Shown: in pieces, positions 50,895 to 61,095 of the stretch
How positions within the stretch are numbered: the stretch's first letter is position 1
Layout of the letters: each line of letters starts with the position of its first letter
From: Allolobophora icterica
Taxonomy: Eukaryota; Annelida; Clitellata; Crassiclitellata; Lumbricidae
NCBI GenBank assembly: GCA_963556255.1
Contig: OY744608.1
Coordinates: 9,981,103-10,045,102 of the forward strand
Reading direction: 5' to 3'
Length of the DNA stretch: 64,000 nucleotides
Notes under the pieces: model-generated
Database searches by the model: none
What the model saw: the letters and a program-made list of their open reading frames with translations, nothing else
What the model was told of the DNA's origin: nothing
Position numbers and translations under genes: made by a program

Positions 50895-51649
50895 ATTTAA
50901 AAACTTATAAAGCGCCTCTACCCAGTGACCACTAATCACAGTGTGAAAATCCTCGGGAATAAAGGCAAGGTTTAAGACAACAAAAAGCTGTGGCAGGACC
51001 ACAAGCTATTAGTGCAACCCGGACTGAAGGAGGAAGCTGATTTCACAATGAGGGGCCAATACTAACAAAGGAACGAGACTGGGCAATGGCCGTTCTTACA
51101 ACATAGGTCAAGTCGATCAAAAGAACGAAGAAGGTGAAGGGAGCCAGCTGAGGCGGGAAAACATATTGAGACACAAAGATATTAAGGAGCAAGTCCCAGG
51201 TAATATCGACAAATAAGGATAAGTACCTTTAGTTGGATGCGGGCAGTAAGAGGAAGTCAGTGAAGATGTTCAAACACGAATGTGAAATATGGGAGAAGCG
51301 TGAGAGACGGGCGATTAGTCTGGCAGCTGCGTTAAGGACAGATTGTAGAGGGGAGAGACGGTTTTTGGGGAGACCAACAAAGAGGGAGTTACAGTAATCT
51401 ATGCGAGAGCAGATGATGGCATGGACAATGGGGTAAAGACTGGAGAGGAGACAGATATTCGGATAGCTTTCAGACGTCGAAGATGGTAAAAGCACGGGCG
51501 GGTGAAATTAGAGATATGGCCAGAAATGGAGGGGGAACTATCAAGAATGACATCCAAGTTACGGACAGATGTAGAGAATGTATAAGAAGGAAAGCTTTGA
51601 GCTGCGGGCTGCGCTAAATGAATATTATAACTGGCATTAAGGGCGAGTG

Positions 51650-51650
<1 letters not shown>
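50895..51650 (-). pseudogene. CR1/L2-like LINE, 3' portion
   Basis: In minus-strand order: [20 protein letters not shown] and [14 protein letters not shown] (51480-51570), then [20 protein letters not shown] and LQSVLNAAARLI (about 51310-51425), then SFVSIGPSL, a stop and NQLPP (about 51060), ending with the tail GAGGCGCTTTATAAG at 50905-50919. These are the successive post-RT blocks of CR1/L2-type LINEs. At least one frameshift and stops are present. The 5' side runs into the microsatellite at 51650. Confidence 0.85.
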
Positions 51651-52380
<730 letters not shown>

Positions 52381-53359
52381 GAATACTATTATTAGTATTA
52401 CCAATATCAATATTATAATTGGCATTAAGGTCGAATGCAATTATTATAATTTTGTTATTTTTTATGATTATTATTTTTCTTCTAATCATTACTTTATTAT
52501 TTTTTAAGAGATGAAGAGTTAGACGTTAGGTTAGTGTATGGAAGGGTCAGGGAGGGATGCTCTTCAACTGATCGGGAAGGCTTAGGACGATGCTTCTAGG
52601 TGTATATTGGAATATAGGTATTGTGTTTAGGTATACGTCTCGGAATAGCTATGCAATCGTAATTGTAAATTGCAATTGTAATCATGCTATGTGAATTACC
52701 AAATACAGAATAGCCTATGTTTCCGCGGAGTGGCATCCCCGTGTGTGGTTGTAATTCATAACTATGTATACACGTACAAGCACGTAGCGCTGAGTCTCAT
52801 GGGTGCAGTGCACATATACATATATTTCAATATATGCATATCACCTGTACGTGCAGTTATTTTGATTACACTACCATTATTGCCTGTTGCGTGCATCAAC
52901 TGCATACCTCAACTGCGTACCATCAGAGGTCTGAGGTACGTACGCCTTACTGCATTTAGGTACGACTTACGTATTTAGCACGATTTATTGCAGGCAATGG
53001 TCTTTGTCAGGCTCTAGCCGCCCGATGGAATTTGATTGCCAATCTCCGCTTTTAGTCTATACTAGCTGCGCAAATCTAGCATATTGAGCTTAAACTTGTT
53101 TGTACGATCTGCGCAGACCTAGTCAGATGAAAGCTAACTATATTTATTTACGGAATACTGCAGAAACAGAAAGACTGGAAATACGAGAATCCTAGCTCAG
53201 AATGCTATTGAGTTAGTTAGCGACATCTTCTGGCTGCCAGGGTATAGTTGAGGTCGTCCTTCTTCTTCCAGATCCTTGGTTCTCTTTATTTGATGTATTC
53301 TGAGGTCTCTGCTAATCTCTTCGTCGCTGGCGATTGGCTGAGACTATTATACTGTAAAG

Positions 53360-53530
53360 CGCTTGGGAAGACAAACGCTATCTGTGACGTCACATGCATT
53401 ACCTATAATGTGACAATATAATGTTAATACGTCACAGTTGTAGTTGTTTGGGAAGGCACGCGCTCTCTATGGTTACAAATGACGTCATATGCATTAACTA
53501 TAATGTCATACGTCACAGTTATAGCTATAC
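53360..53530. repeat. Duplicated ~85-bp unit with CRE-like TGACGTCA sites
   Basis: Two copies share TTGGGAAG, TGACGTCA, ATGCATTA, CTATAATGT and ACGTCACAGTT in order (53366-53440 and 53448-53525). Each holds two ACGTCA-type sites. Confidence 0.7.
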
Positions 53531-53609
53531 TATAGGCCTATGCGATGTTATTAATAAGGCACTCCAGGGTAAATTAAGTAAATAAATAAGTAAGTATATT
53601 GTTTAATAA

Positions 53610-54573
53610 ACGCTAGCAAACGCACAGCGCTTTACATACAATTTTACACAAAGAGGAAAGAAAATATAACAGTAATAATGACGTTAGATCATTAATGAAA
53701 TAATAGCAACAGAGCCTAACTGTACAGCATTCTACCCAGGAAACCTCGTCGGGTAAGGGAGTCAAATCTAGGGAGAACCACATTATGAGAACGAGGGCGC
53801 AAATCATACCCGGTCTTTAGAACAGGTGGTAGAAGGTCATGGAGGAGGTCACTAGAGTTTTTGATAATGTTATTAAAGAGATCACGATCAGCTTTTTTGC
53901 AGAGTTCCTTAAAAGTAGGAAAAGAAGGAGGGAGGTAGCCAAGACGAACCAACTTACGGATAATTGCGCCCATATGATTACGTTCCTGCTTGTTGGCAAA
54001 GCCTAACCATACCTGGGAACAGTATAGCATACGGTTGACAGTGGTAGCCCGTATCACATCATGAAGCCTGGGGCCTGAGAACCCATGAGAGATCAAGATA
54101 CGATGAGCATAAAGGGATTGTTTAGCGTTTATGCTTAGTTTTTGGATATAAGGAGAGAATCCAAACTTATCGGTTACCTGGTATTTCAATTCCTAATATG
54201 TTTAATGAAGATACCCTTGAGATTCCGCATAATTATATATACGTGGTGGATAGGATGTAGGCCTAATGATCGTCTTGGGCTTGGTGAAGATAATGTCGCT
54301 GGATTTAGAATGGTTAAGATGGAGATTGCATCTCTGGGCCCAGGCATTTATGTGATCAAGTTCTGCAACAGTGGTAGCCAGTGTGAGAAGATAGCAGTCA
54401 TCTGCATATTTGAAGATGCATATTATATTGCATTGATTGTAATAATTACAATAATTAGGCCTATCCTGGTACTCTCTTCGGCCGCGCTCGCATAATCGTG
54501 AGGTACCGCGATGTGATCCCCTCACAGGGAAGGGTTTATTACCAGGTTGCTGCATAGATGATATAGAAAACAC
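53610..54573 (-). pseudogene. LINE reverse transcriptase with YADD box, 5'-truncated
   Basis: The minus-strand frame 54573-54202 reads ICIFKYADDCYLLTLATTV (about 54380-54430), containing the catalytic Y-x-DD box, then LDHINAWAQRCNLHLNHSKS. A frameshift and stop lie near 54190-54204. The next frame reads TDKFGFSPYIQKLSINAKQS and TVNRMLYCSQVWLGF, and ends YDLRPRSHNVVLPRF with a stop at 53716. Block order is that of a non-LTR RT palm-to-thumb and C-terminus, and the ending differs from the CR1/L2-like copies, so this is another LINE family. The 5' part is absent. Confidence 0.85.
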
Positions 54574-55658
54574 TTGCTTACTTATTCACTTATTTATTTA
54601 TAAGTTTTATTACGATTTATTACTGCTATGTTTTACAATCAATGCTTCTAGCTATTGTTCCATTGTGCGTTTGCTAATGGTGTAATAAAGAATATACTTA
54701 CCTTTACTTTTACAATACAATAATTATAATGTTGTCGTTCATGGGATCTTTTACAGAGGTTGGCCTACGTGTTAAGTCCGTTCACCTAGACTCCGCCCTA
54801 GAGTAGGCCTATCCAACATATATATCTGGAAATCGCGCTGTTTTAAGTCATCTTTTTGTTTTGACGTCAACAATAAACAGCAGTTCTATCTCCTTCACCG
54901 AAAGCCATTCATTCATTCATTCTGAGAATTTATATAGCGCCCCTTCGAGGTGCCTACTCAGGAACGCTCCCAGTTCAGCCACGGCTAAAAAAGAAAGACT
55001 TGAGTGATCTATGAGTAGGACCACTTAATGCATAAAAGAGAGAGTGCAGCATACTTTTTTCTAACGATCTTAAAACGCACTTGCGTCGATCTGTTGGATA
55101 GTCATAGGACGGCGCTTTTGTTACGTAGCCCCCTACTAAAAATCCGATATATTGCGTGTCCTGCTATATACATAGGCCAGCCGACAAAACGAATCTGCGG
55201 AAAATGAGCTGCAAGCAATGGACATAATCTATTTTGGTGCGAACCCATTCGTTCTCTTATTATCACGCATCTTGTAATTTACGTATTCTTTCTTGCGTGT
55301 TGACATGTTAATTTGTGTGTGCTCTGACGTGTAAATTTTTGCGTTTTGACGTGTTAATTTGTGGATATTGACTCGTTAATTATTCTGTCTCGGAGGATTG
55401 TTTCTTGTGTTTAAGTTTTGGTCTGTTTATGCATTTGTATTGAAACGATAATTTTTATGCACTGGTTAGTCATTTCTTCTGCATTGAAGTGTTAATTCTT
55501 GTGGTTTGACGTACACTTCGTGTATATGCTTACTACACTTCTTGGGTTTTGACGTACACTTCTCGTGTACTTGCGTACATTTGTTGTACTTTGAAGTACA
55601 ATTCTTGTGCATAGAAGTACACTTCTTGTTTATTGGCGTTTTAATTCGTATGGAACAG
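54574..55658. other. Intronic sequence with a LINE/SINE tail
   Basis: GGGGCGCTATATAAATTC on the minus strand (54927-54944) abuts four ATTC units (54907-54922). From 55290 to 55640 the words TTTTGACGT, TTAATT and GTACACTTCTTG recur as a degenerate ~35-bp repeat leading up to exon 4. Confidence 0.55.
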
Positions 55659-55812
55659 CAGCTAGTCAGGGCTCTTCGAATGGTCGATCAACGAAGCAGT
55701 TCCTCTACAGTTTCTTGAAGGATCAACCGATCTGGCAGTCGCCTCGATTCTGGAACGCCGCGTTCTTCTATGCTGTTCAGCAGGAAAGAGCCTCGAAACC
55801 CCTTGCCACCAG
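55659..55812 (+). CDS. KIAA0513: KIAA0513 homologue, visible exon 4
   Basis: The chosen acceptor AACAG ends at 55658, giving the two bases needed after exon 3. CAG one codon later (55661) would fit as well. The donor is AG/GTCTGC at 55812/55813. The exon reads QFLYSFLKDQPIWQSPRFWN then AAFFYAVQQERASKP. Vertebrate KIAA0513 has YLYTHLKQQPIWH-x-LRFWNAAFFDAV at this position. It ends two bases into a codon. The vertebrate protein has about 90 residues between the exon 3 and exon 4 blocks. Here only about 14 residues precede FLYSFLK, so either the linker is short or an exon in intron 3 was missed. Confidence 0.92.
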
Positions 55813-55828
55813 GTCTGCCACTCCTCTG

Positions 55829-56041
55829 CCGATCCATCCATATATCCATCCATCCATCAATCCATCCATCAATCAATTAATTTATCCATTAATTCATCCA
55901 TCAGTCCATTGATTCATCCATTCATCCATCCATCAGTTCTTTCATCCATCCCTTAATCCATCCACCAACCCATTCATCCATCCATAATCAATTCATCCAT
56001 CCATCATCCATCTTTCCTTTCATCCATCCATCAATCAATCC

Positions 56042-56084
<43 letters not shown>

Positions 56085-56390
56085 TCCTCCATCAGTATTT
56101 AATCCATCCATCCATTCATCCTTTCTTTCATTCATCCTTCACTTCCATTCAACTATCCTTCTATACATCCATCCGTCAATCCATTCATCTTTCCTACCAT
56201 CCATCCCTTCTTTGATCCATCCTGCCTTCCATCCAGCTATCCATCTATACATCTATCCATCAATCCGTTCATTCATACACCCATGCATCCATCTATACAT
56301 CCATCCATCCGTTCATTCATCTTTCCTTCTTGCCTTCCATCTACCCTTTTTTTCATCCATCCTTCCTTCCATCCAACTATCGCACCGTCC
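55829..56390. repeat. Degenerate (CATC)n array with a (TA)n core
   Basis: CATC words from 17 bases past the exon 4 donor through most of intron 4, with a TA run at 56050-56080. Confidence 0.92.
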
Positions 56391-56829
56391 TCACTGGGGC
56401 CTAGCTTTTGCTTACCTGTGTTAATTAACTGCGTGGAGCTGCATCTTACTAGTTCTTGGTCGTTGTGCAGGTTCTGGTTCTTAGTGGTTATGTAGGTTTT
56501 GGGCTTATTCGTATGCGTCCTGCTGGTTCTTAATGATTCCCTTTTACTTCTACTAGTTCTTGTTATTGTTATTCTTTCGCATTGGCTTCTGGCGGCCTCT
56601 GCTGGCCCTGGGGTTTTCGATTGACTCACACGTGTCCTATTCACTGATCGTTATATTGGTTCGCACTGGTTTTAGAAAAGGTGTCTTGTTACAGTTGAAT
56701 TTGCGTGGTCATATTTTCGAAGCAGTCGAGCGATCCTTCGCGCTCTTAACCATTGCACACTGTGGAGTATTTTCCATAGAACTTCACCTCTATTTGTTCT
56801 TAGCTGTTCTTAATGGTTCTGTGCAGCAG

Positions 56830-56895
56830 CGAGAGAAAGGAGGAGAAGAGGGATGATCGCAGCTTTCAAGAGAATATCACATTTGGGCAGCTGGG
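56830..56895 (+). CDS. KIAA0513: KIAA0513 homologue, visible exon 5
   Basis: The acceptor sequence GTGCAGCAG offers two phase-compatible sites (exon start 56827 or 56830). The donor is GTAAGC at 56896. Reading ERKEEKRDDRSFQENITFGQ then L and the first two bases of a glycine codon, it matches the acidic/basic stretch and FNENITFGQLG of vertebrate KIAA0513. A CA-rich array begins about 25 bp downstream. Confidence 0.9.
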
Positions 56896-56921
56896 GTAAG
56901 CTATAGACTCCTCTTAAATAC

Positions 56922-57310
56922 CACACACACACACACACACACACCCACACACCTACACACACCTACACACACCTACACACACACAGACACACACCTACAC
57001 ACACCCACACGCACACACACACCCACACACGCCTACGCACACACCCCCACACATCCACACACCTACATACACACCCACACACCTACATACACCTACACAC
57101 ACCCACACACACACCCACACACACCTACACACACCTACACACATCTACACACACCCACACATACACCTACACAAATGCACACACCCACACACACGTACAC
57201 ACACGTACAGAAACACCCACACTCTCACACCCACCCACACCCACCCACACCTACACACACACCCGCACACACCTACACAAGCACACACACACACACACAC
57301 ACACACACAA
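56922..57310. repeat. (CA)n-rich array with ACACACCTACAC/ACACACCCACAC variants
   Basis: Pure CA at both ends and a degenerate middle with periodic CCTA and CCCA interruptions. Confidence 0.95.
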
Positions 57311-57664
57311 GCTTATAATTGCATCACTGAAAATGAGACAGTATCGCGGGAAAGGTTCTTAAATTGGCACCAAGCGGTGTGACTCGAGGCCGGAGATATG
57401 AATTATACAGGAAACTTAGGAAAGGGCAGACGTTCTTCAGAGCAATTGGTACTGTTGTAGACTTGTGGAATGGTTTGGATGATAGTACTTGTTCGGTGCA
57501 TTCATAGCTGATTTTCAATGGTTCTAGCACAGATTATACATGCCTTCCAAACCACTTAAAACCTTTCTTGTTATATTATGCTAAATATGCAAGCATGAGA
57601 GCATTATCTTTCTATATGCCAAGTTACAGCTGAATCTCGTTTCTTATTATTATCTAATCTCATT

Positions 57665-57850
57665 CAACGACTTCTAAACCGCCGATAGCATAATAGGGAG
57701 GGTCGCAGGTTCGAATCTACCTCAAGCCACTGCGTAGTGACCTTGGATAAGTTGCTCACCTACAATTGTCCAGCGCTCGTGAGTAGGCCGGCGCCCTGCG
57801 CTTGGCCTTCGAGTGGCGCTTTAGAAGTTTGGAAATTACTATTACGATGT
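57665..57850 (+). mobile_element. tRNA-derived SINE with a MIR/CORE-like middle
   Basis: TAGCATAATAGG (57686-57697) fits the pol III A box at every fixed position, and GGTTCGAATCT (57708-57718) the B box. The spacing is only about 10 nt, so the tRNA part is internally deleted. Next comes GTAGTGACCTTGGATAAGTT at about 57734-57753, resembling the GTGTGACCTTGGGCAAGTT core of MIR-type CORE-SINEs. The 3' part (GTGAGTAGGCC, CCTGCGCTTGGC, TTTAGAAGTTTGG, ATTACTATTACG) is shared with the copies ending at 6496, 27158 and 36495. Confidence 0.8.
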
Positions 57851-57986
57851 CCAAGGCACCAGTCATCGGTCGCTACGAGTGAAATTGCATTCAAAATACA
57901 TTGGAAAATCTGGCAGACGAGAGAAACGAGAAGAAAACTGTCGTCTGAAACTATAGGGGCGCCATCGTCACTTGGTTTTATTGCAG

Positions 57987-58081
57987 GACGTTTACGAGCA
58001 ACATGAGAGCGTTTGGTCTGACGAAGGAACAGTGCTTAGAGTTCATACGAAAACAGGCAACCATAGCAAATCTACCACCCG
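57987..58081 (+). CDS. KIAA0513: KIAA0513 homologue, visible exon 6
   Basis: The acceptor TTTTATTGCAG ends at 57986 and the donor is GTCAGT at 58082. The first base completes glycine with exon 5, then TFTSNMRAFGLTKEQCLEF and IRKQATIANLPP follow, with one base left over. Vertebrate KIAA0513 reads TFTHNMLAFGLNKKLC and LKKQAVIGNL here. No stop or shift. Confidence 0.93.
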
Positions 58082-58133
58082 GTCAGTCAACTGCACGCTA
58101 TCTATACATATAATATCCATAGCGTAGGATGCT

Positions 58134-58184
58134 ACGTCACAAACGGTTTCTGTTCTATTGTGAAACAGAAACCGTTTGTGACGT
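58134..58184. other. Perfect 21-bp-arm hairpin
   Basis: Arms 58134-58154 and 58164-58184 are exact reverse complements beginning ACGTCACAAACGG, with a 9-nt loop. It lies about 50 bp past the exon 6 donor. A smaller GCCGTC/GACGGC fold follows at about 58192-58208. Confidence 0.85.
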
Positions 58185-58254
58185 CAGTACTGCCGTCTTG
58201 ACGACGGCGATCAGAGCAATTTAACCTACGCTCTGGACTGTCTGTAATAAGTGA

Positions 58255-58440
58255 AACCTGGTCAATTGTTGACGTCATAATACATACTAATATATGAGTT
58301 AAGCCTGGCCTTTTTGTTTACGTTATAGTACAGACTAATATATAAGCTAATCCTGGCCTATTTCTGACGTCAAAACATAATCTGATAAATGTGTTCAGCC
58401 TGGCCCTTTCGCTGACGTCATAATGTAGAGACAAACCGTC
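58255..58440. repeat. ~48-bp tandem repeat carrying CRE-like sites
   Basis: Four degenerate units in the order TGACGTCA, TAATACATACTAATATA, AGCCTGGCC. Three keep TGACGTCA exactly and one reads TTACGTTA. Confidence 0.8.
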
Positions 58441-58611
58441 ATATGTGACGGGAAAATACTCTAGTTCTGTCCATATATGCCTATACAAACCACAAATAAA
58501 TACGTTTGTCCGTCTTATATTTGATCCAATCAATCAGTCACTCACTCATCATAATATTCAATCTGTCATTTCGTTCTTTCGTTTGTTCATTCAGTCGTTC
58601 ATTCATCCAAT

Positions 58612-58880
58612 TATGTATGTATGTATATATATGTATGTATGTATGTATTTATGTATGTATCAATCAATCAATCAATCAACTGAGCCTTTATATAGCGCCC
58701 CTTCAAGCAAGCTATTTAGAGGCACTCCCAGCCCAACCCTGGCGAAAGAGAACAGTATTTGGTATGTATGTATGATTGTATGTATGTACGTATTTATGTA
58801 TGTAAAATATGTATGTATATATGTATGTATAATATATGTATGTACTTTTGTATGTATGTACGCATGTATAACGTATTGTG
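58612..58880. repeat. (GTAT)n blocks with an embedded LINE/SINE tail
   Basis: GTAT at 58612-58658, four CAAT units, then a minus-strand GGGGCGCTATATAAAGGC tail (58685-58702) with its GAGTGCCTCTAAATAG block, then GTAT again at 58762-58870. Confidence 0.85.
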
Positions 58881-58889
58881 TCATTGTAA

Positions 58890-59640
58890 TCTGACATTTA
58901 TAAACCGCCACTTCAAGAAAACCTCATCAGTGGTGCTCCCGACCCGATTCAGCGAGATTACTATCGATTAATACAGACTTCAGGTGCTTGCGAAACTGTG
59001 GAAAGGATAAACTGAGGAGCTCGAGCCGCAGCTCTCGAGAAAGGCGATTCCAGGTGGTGGGCCCAACATATATAGGCAAAGCTTCTGGACTGAACTGCAG
59101 CAGTATGCATACGAAGGAAAGTCACCACTCCGTGGGCAGCCGACCAAAGGATGCCACGACCCGGAACCGACGAAACTAAAATTCAGAAGTCCCTGAGGTA
59201 TGATGGAGCAGAGTCAACAAGAGACTTGCGCATCAGGATCTTAAACTGAATACGCTGCTGGATGGGAAGCCAGTGCAAAATAACCAGTATAATGGAAGTT
59301 ATATGGCCAAAATTTGGACACTGCCTGTAAGACGGGCAGCGGCAATAAGAACAGACTGAGGCTTCAAGATATTAGCTAATGAAAGTCCAGCAAATATGGC
59401 GTTACCTAAGTCCACTCTGGTGCAGATAAGAGCGTGAATTAAAGTGCTTAGTGGTAGCATAAAAGGAGAGGCAGCGGCGGATGGTACGGAGCTGACGGAG
59501 GTGGTAAAAGCGTGAGCGGCAGACACTGTTGACATGATCAGTTAAGGAGAGCACACGGTCAAGGACAACTCCAAGATCCATCTCTCTTCTGGACTGTGGA
59601 AGAGAATAGAATGTCCGGAGACCTCTGACGTAAAGACGTG
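58890..59640 (-). pseudogene. CR1/L2-like LINE, 3' portion
   Basis: Minus-strand order: DLGVVLDRVLSLTDHVNSVC and SRFYHLRQLRTIRR (59480-59580), HALICTRVDLGNAIFAGLS and SVLIAAARLTG (59330-59440), VGPTTWNRLSRELR (about 59020-59065) and a GGCGGTTTATAAATG tail at about 58894. It is the same block order as the copy at 50895-51650. Frame breaks are present. The 5' side joins a GTAT array at 59640. Confidence 0.85.
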
Positions 59641-59765
59641 CGTATGTATGTATGTATGTACGTTCGTTTGTATGTATGTATGTATGTATGTATGTATGTA
59701 TGTATGTATGTATGTATGTATGTATGTATGTATGCATGTATGTATGTGTGTATGTTTGTATGTGT
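59640..59765. repeat. (GTAT)n microsatellite at the 5' break of a LINE
   Basis: About 30 units with CGTTCGTTT and GTGTGTATG variants. It directly continues from the LINE remnant's truncated 5' end. Confidence 0.95.
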
Positions 59766-59842
59766 ATGGATATGGATGAATGAACGGACGGGTGGATGGA
59801 TGTAAAAATCTTTTGCCAAGATGGAATGTCTGTTGTTTTCAG

Positions 59843-59901
59843 GTCAAGTGAAGCAGTTGAGGCAAAGCATGGAGCGATGGACGGAGGATTCGTTCCAGTA
59901 G
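59843..59901 (+). CDS. KIAA0513: KIAA0513 homologue, visible exon 7 (C-terminus and stop)
   Basis: The acceptor TTGTTTTCAG ends at 59842. Two bases complete glycine with exon 6, then QVKQLRQSMERWTEDSFQ and a TAG stop at 59899-59901. The vertebrate protein ends at a comparable distance after the KKQA-x-I-x-NL block, with a helical LSDHIEQMAAE-like tail, so length and position fit though identity is low. The phase match to exon 6 and the good acceptor support it. Confidence 0.82.
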
Positions 59902-60770
59902 AAACTCAGTTCTCTTTCCTTCCTCAGTAACCAACCATTGTCATCGCTCTTCCATCTCCAGCTCTTGTTTGTAGTTCTTTTCTTCCTTTACCTATACCAC
60001 TTCTCCTTCACCTTTCCAATTTGCTGCTCTGCGGCGAAATCTTTGAAGCCGTTTACCTGTTGGTTCCACTTCTATCTCCTTTCATTCAGTAATTGGGGCA
60101 TGACGTAACCTTTCAGTGCTGCTTACATCTATCTACTCTTCTTTCTTTTGTTTCATCCATCCATCCAACCAATTGTTCATTCTTATTTTTACTATTAAGT
60201 TTATTTATATACCAGTCATTATAACTTCGCTCTCTCTATCTCTGTCTCTCTCCTATCTCTGTCTCTCTCTGTCTCTGTCTTTCTCTCTCTCTCTGTCTCT
60301 CTCTCTCTCTCGCTCTCTTCTCTCTCTTTCTCTGTCTCTGTCTCTCTCGCTGTCCTCTTGTCTTTCTCTCTCTACCTCTGTCGTCGCTTTCGATCCCCTC
60401 CTCCCTCCAGTGGAGCTGATGACATCACAAACTGATTGGAAATTCCCGTAGATAAACTAGTCGCCTCATGCTTCATCAGGCGCTAAGTAATTCTCTAGAA
60501 CTAATTGGACGATAGCGGAAAACTGCTCACCGTGTGTGTGTATGTCTGTGTGTTCAGTTCTAATTATAGTAGACTATATTGTTCAGCAATATGAATATTT
60601 GTAGCGTCAATAGATCGACTGAAAATTTGTTTAAAGTTTATGTTTCACAGCCTCTCGTATAATGCATCTGGAAATTTATATAGCGCCCTGAAAAGTCATC
60701 AAATCTCGAGTGTCTTTTTTTACTACGAATACCGCTAACTGTACCGCTGGAAGTCTTTTCCATCTTCACC
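59902..60770. other. Presumed 3' UTR and flank, with (TC)n array
   Basis: CT-rich sequence and TCTC units at 60225-60390. A minus-strand GGGCGCTATATAAATTTC tail lies at about 60672-60689. No AATAAA signal is seen soon after the stop codon; the first I found is at about 61507, inside a transposon. The transcript end is unknown. Confidence 0.45.
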
Positions 60771-60775
60771 AGTAT

Positions 60776-61060
60776 GCGGGCAACTAAGCGAGACCAGCCG
60801 TTTTTTGAAGACCGGCTTTTATTTGAACATATCGATTTTATCCACCATTAGAGGCAGGCGTTTAATTAGTTTTGCGGTAGGTCTACGCTATAATGTGATT
60901 TCCGAATCATCATTACGAAGATAAACGGCTTGCGAATGGGTGATCGACGCTATTTCTGCCGAAGTTAAAACTGTAACTTTTGTACGCTTATTAAGTCATA
61001 GGCTAAATCATACTATAGTCTTGAATTTGCAACAGATTTTTATATAGGGCTTACCGGCTA

Positions 61061-61095
<35 letters not shown>

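Noticed and set aside
53610..54573. Functional reverse transcriptase gene
   Set aside because: The YADD box is intact but a frameshift and stops near 54190-54204 and a missing 5' part make it a relic.
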